Assembly (NCBI GenBank): GCA_045811525.1
Contig: JBJMTV010000031.1
Span: 29,625-93,624, forward strand
Length of the DNA stretch: 64,000 nt
Direction of reading: 5' to 3'
Source of the DNA: VAZQ01 sp045811525
GTDB lineage: Bacteria > Pseudomonadota > Alphaproteobacteria > Rhizobiales > Xanthobacteraceae
Made by a program: the position numbers and the translations under genes. The notes beneath the pieces were generated by a model. It made no database searches. It saw nothing but the letters and a program-made list of their open reading frames with translations, and had not been told where the DNA came from. Positions 62,986 through 64,000 of the stretch are shown piece after piece (position 1 is the first letter of the stretch; every line of letters starts with the position of its first letter).

Positions 62986-63955
62986 TCAGGCGGCGCGAGG
63001 TCATCACGCTGCTTGGCGGCGCGGCGGCTGCGTGGCCGCTTGCGGCGCGAGCGCAACAGCAAGCCGTTGTGGGGTTTTTGCGTAGTTCATCCTTCACTGG
63101 TGCTCCGCAGCTCGTCATGCATTCAAGAAGGGACTGAACGAGCGAGGCTTCGTGGAGGATCAAAACGTCAAGTTGCTGTTTCACTCGGCTGAAGACCGGG
63201 TTGAACAACTCCCCGCTCTCATATCTGACTTAGTTCACCGGCAGGCAATCGTGCTTGTGGGCGACACCGCTTCGGCCCTAGCAGCGAAAGCAACGAGCAC
63301 GACCATACCTTTCGTGTTCGCGAGCGGGAGCGACCCGGTCAGGGATGGTCTGGTGGAAAGCCTAAACCGGCCTGCAGGTAATATGACCGGCGTGATTTTC
63401 TTCAACAGGCAGGTGGGTCCTAAACGATTGGAGTTGCTCCGCCAGCTTCTTCCCGCGCCAGCACCCATCGGGGTACTCATGGACCTCAGTACTCGTGCAG
63501 CTGAGGCCGAACGAACAGAAGTAGAAGCAGCAGCGCTGGGGTTTGGGCAGCAACTCCTGATTCAGGGTGTTCGCAAGGAGGCTGAAATAGAACCCGCCAT
63601 TTCCGCGTTTGCTGATCGTGGGGCTCGAGCGTTGTTCGTGAGCGCCGGCGCCTTGTTGAACTCCCACGGCAAGGGCGTGCTTTCAACGGCTGCACGCTAC
63701 GCCCTCCCGGCGGCGTATGCTCAACGAGAGAACGTAAACAATGGCGGCTTGATGAGCTACGGAGCCAGCATGCCTGATGCCTACCGTCAGGTGGGGCTGT
63801 ATACAGCCCGCATTCTTCAAGGCGAGAAGCCGTCGCAATTGCCGGTTATCCAGGCCGTAAAATTCGAGCTTGTGATTAACCTCAAGACGGCCAGATCGCT
63901 CGGTCTGGACGTGCCGGATAGGTTATTGGCTCTGGCGGACGAAGTAATCGAGTGA
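62982..63955 (+). pseudogene. ABC_sub_bind family substrate-binding protein, array copy 5, frameshifted
   Basis: GTG 62982 starts VIRRREVITLLGGAAAAWPL with the usual leader ending ARAQQ. The frame ends at TGA 63135-63137 after HSRRD. From 63119 the next frame reads AFKKGLNERGFVEDQNVK and stays open to 63955 with FASGSDPVRDGLVESLNRPA, GEKPSQLPVIQAVKFELVI and LGLDVPDRLLALADEVIE. One missing base near 63117-63119 restores a full-length protein. The 3' frame could also be translated separately from a GTG at 63152, but would then lack a signal peptide. Confidence 0.85.
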
Positions 63956-64000
63956 CTGCCCCTGACGAACCCTGGTGCGATCCAAGGTGCAAGCTCAGCT

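Noticed and set aside
1..64000. tRNA, rRNA, insertion sequence, prophage or defence genes
   Set aside because: None recognised by reading both strands; a tRNAscan or ISfinder run was not possible.

Overview
The window is high-GC, densely coded DNA from an alphaproteobacterium, most likely a Hyphomicrobiales (Rhizobiales) member of the Bradyrhizobiaceae/Xanthobacteraceae type. Several features point there: the gene sets NDUFA12–DUF2155–aat and aroQ–accB–accC, a B12-dependent ribonucleotide reductase, a ClpS2-type adaptor, RNase E with a long acidic insert in its S1 domain, a Suf operon without isc genes, and a tandem array of small substrate-binding proteins whose signal peptides start MRRREVITLLGG. 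I saw no rRNA, tRNA, CRISPR array or intact insertion sequence.

Layout. 1–4.2 kb holds small or accessory genes: a VOC protein cut by the window edge, DUF3551-like and DUF6665-like proteins, an orphan TauA/NMT1-type binding protein, a zinc ribbon, a GFA-family enzyme, clpS2 and a DUF2934 protein behind a perfect CtrA-type site. 4.3–8.0 kb is nrdJ. 8.7–15.8 kb holds an MscS channel, NDUFA12, a DUF2155 protein, aat, accC, accB, aroQ and a DsbA-like oxidoreductase. 15.8–21.6 kb holds an M48 protease with TPRs, an aminotransferase, and an lsrF plus aldolase/dehydrogenase pair. 21.6–32.9 kb holds rne (with a frameshift), an AmiC-type amidase, penicillin-binding protein 1A, two membrane transporters and prfB. 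33–46 kb holds a phosphodiesterase, a frameshifted M23 peptidase, a peroxiredoxin, a YhdP/AsmA-like giant protein, tyrS, anmK and a heavy-metal RND pump with its adaptor. 46.5–55 kb is the iron-sulfur region: a hydrolase, an IscS/NifS-like desulfurase, then sufB-sufC-sufD-sufS-sufT-VOC-sufA. 55.2–64 kb is accessory: a glycine-rich secreted protein, palindromic repeats, small genes, gene remnants (DNA ligase, binding protein, zinc ribbon), a Bug-type receptor, and five head-to-tail ABC_sub_bind genes joined by overlapping stop and start codons.

How the genes work together. The suf genes form one iron-sulfur assembly machine. AmiC, PBP1A, the M23 peptidase and AnmK all act on peptidoglycan synthesis, remodelling or recycling. 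ClpS2 and Aat are two parts of the bacterial N-degron pathway. AccB and AccC are two of the acetyl-CoA carboxylase subunits.

Points deserving attention: prfB carries a textbook programmed +1 frameshift, so its true start lies upstream of the long open frame. Three other genes (rne, the M23 peptidase, the fifth binding protein) carry single frameshifts that are either sequence errors or real lesions. The right end shows repeated duplication and decay of a zinc-ribbon/binding-protein unit. I did not find a convincing new defence or mobile system. The least explained feature is the coupled array of binding proteins with no permease or ATPase in the window.
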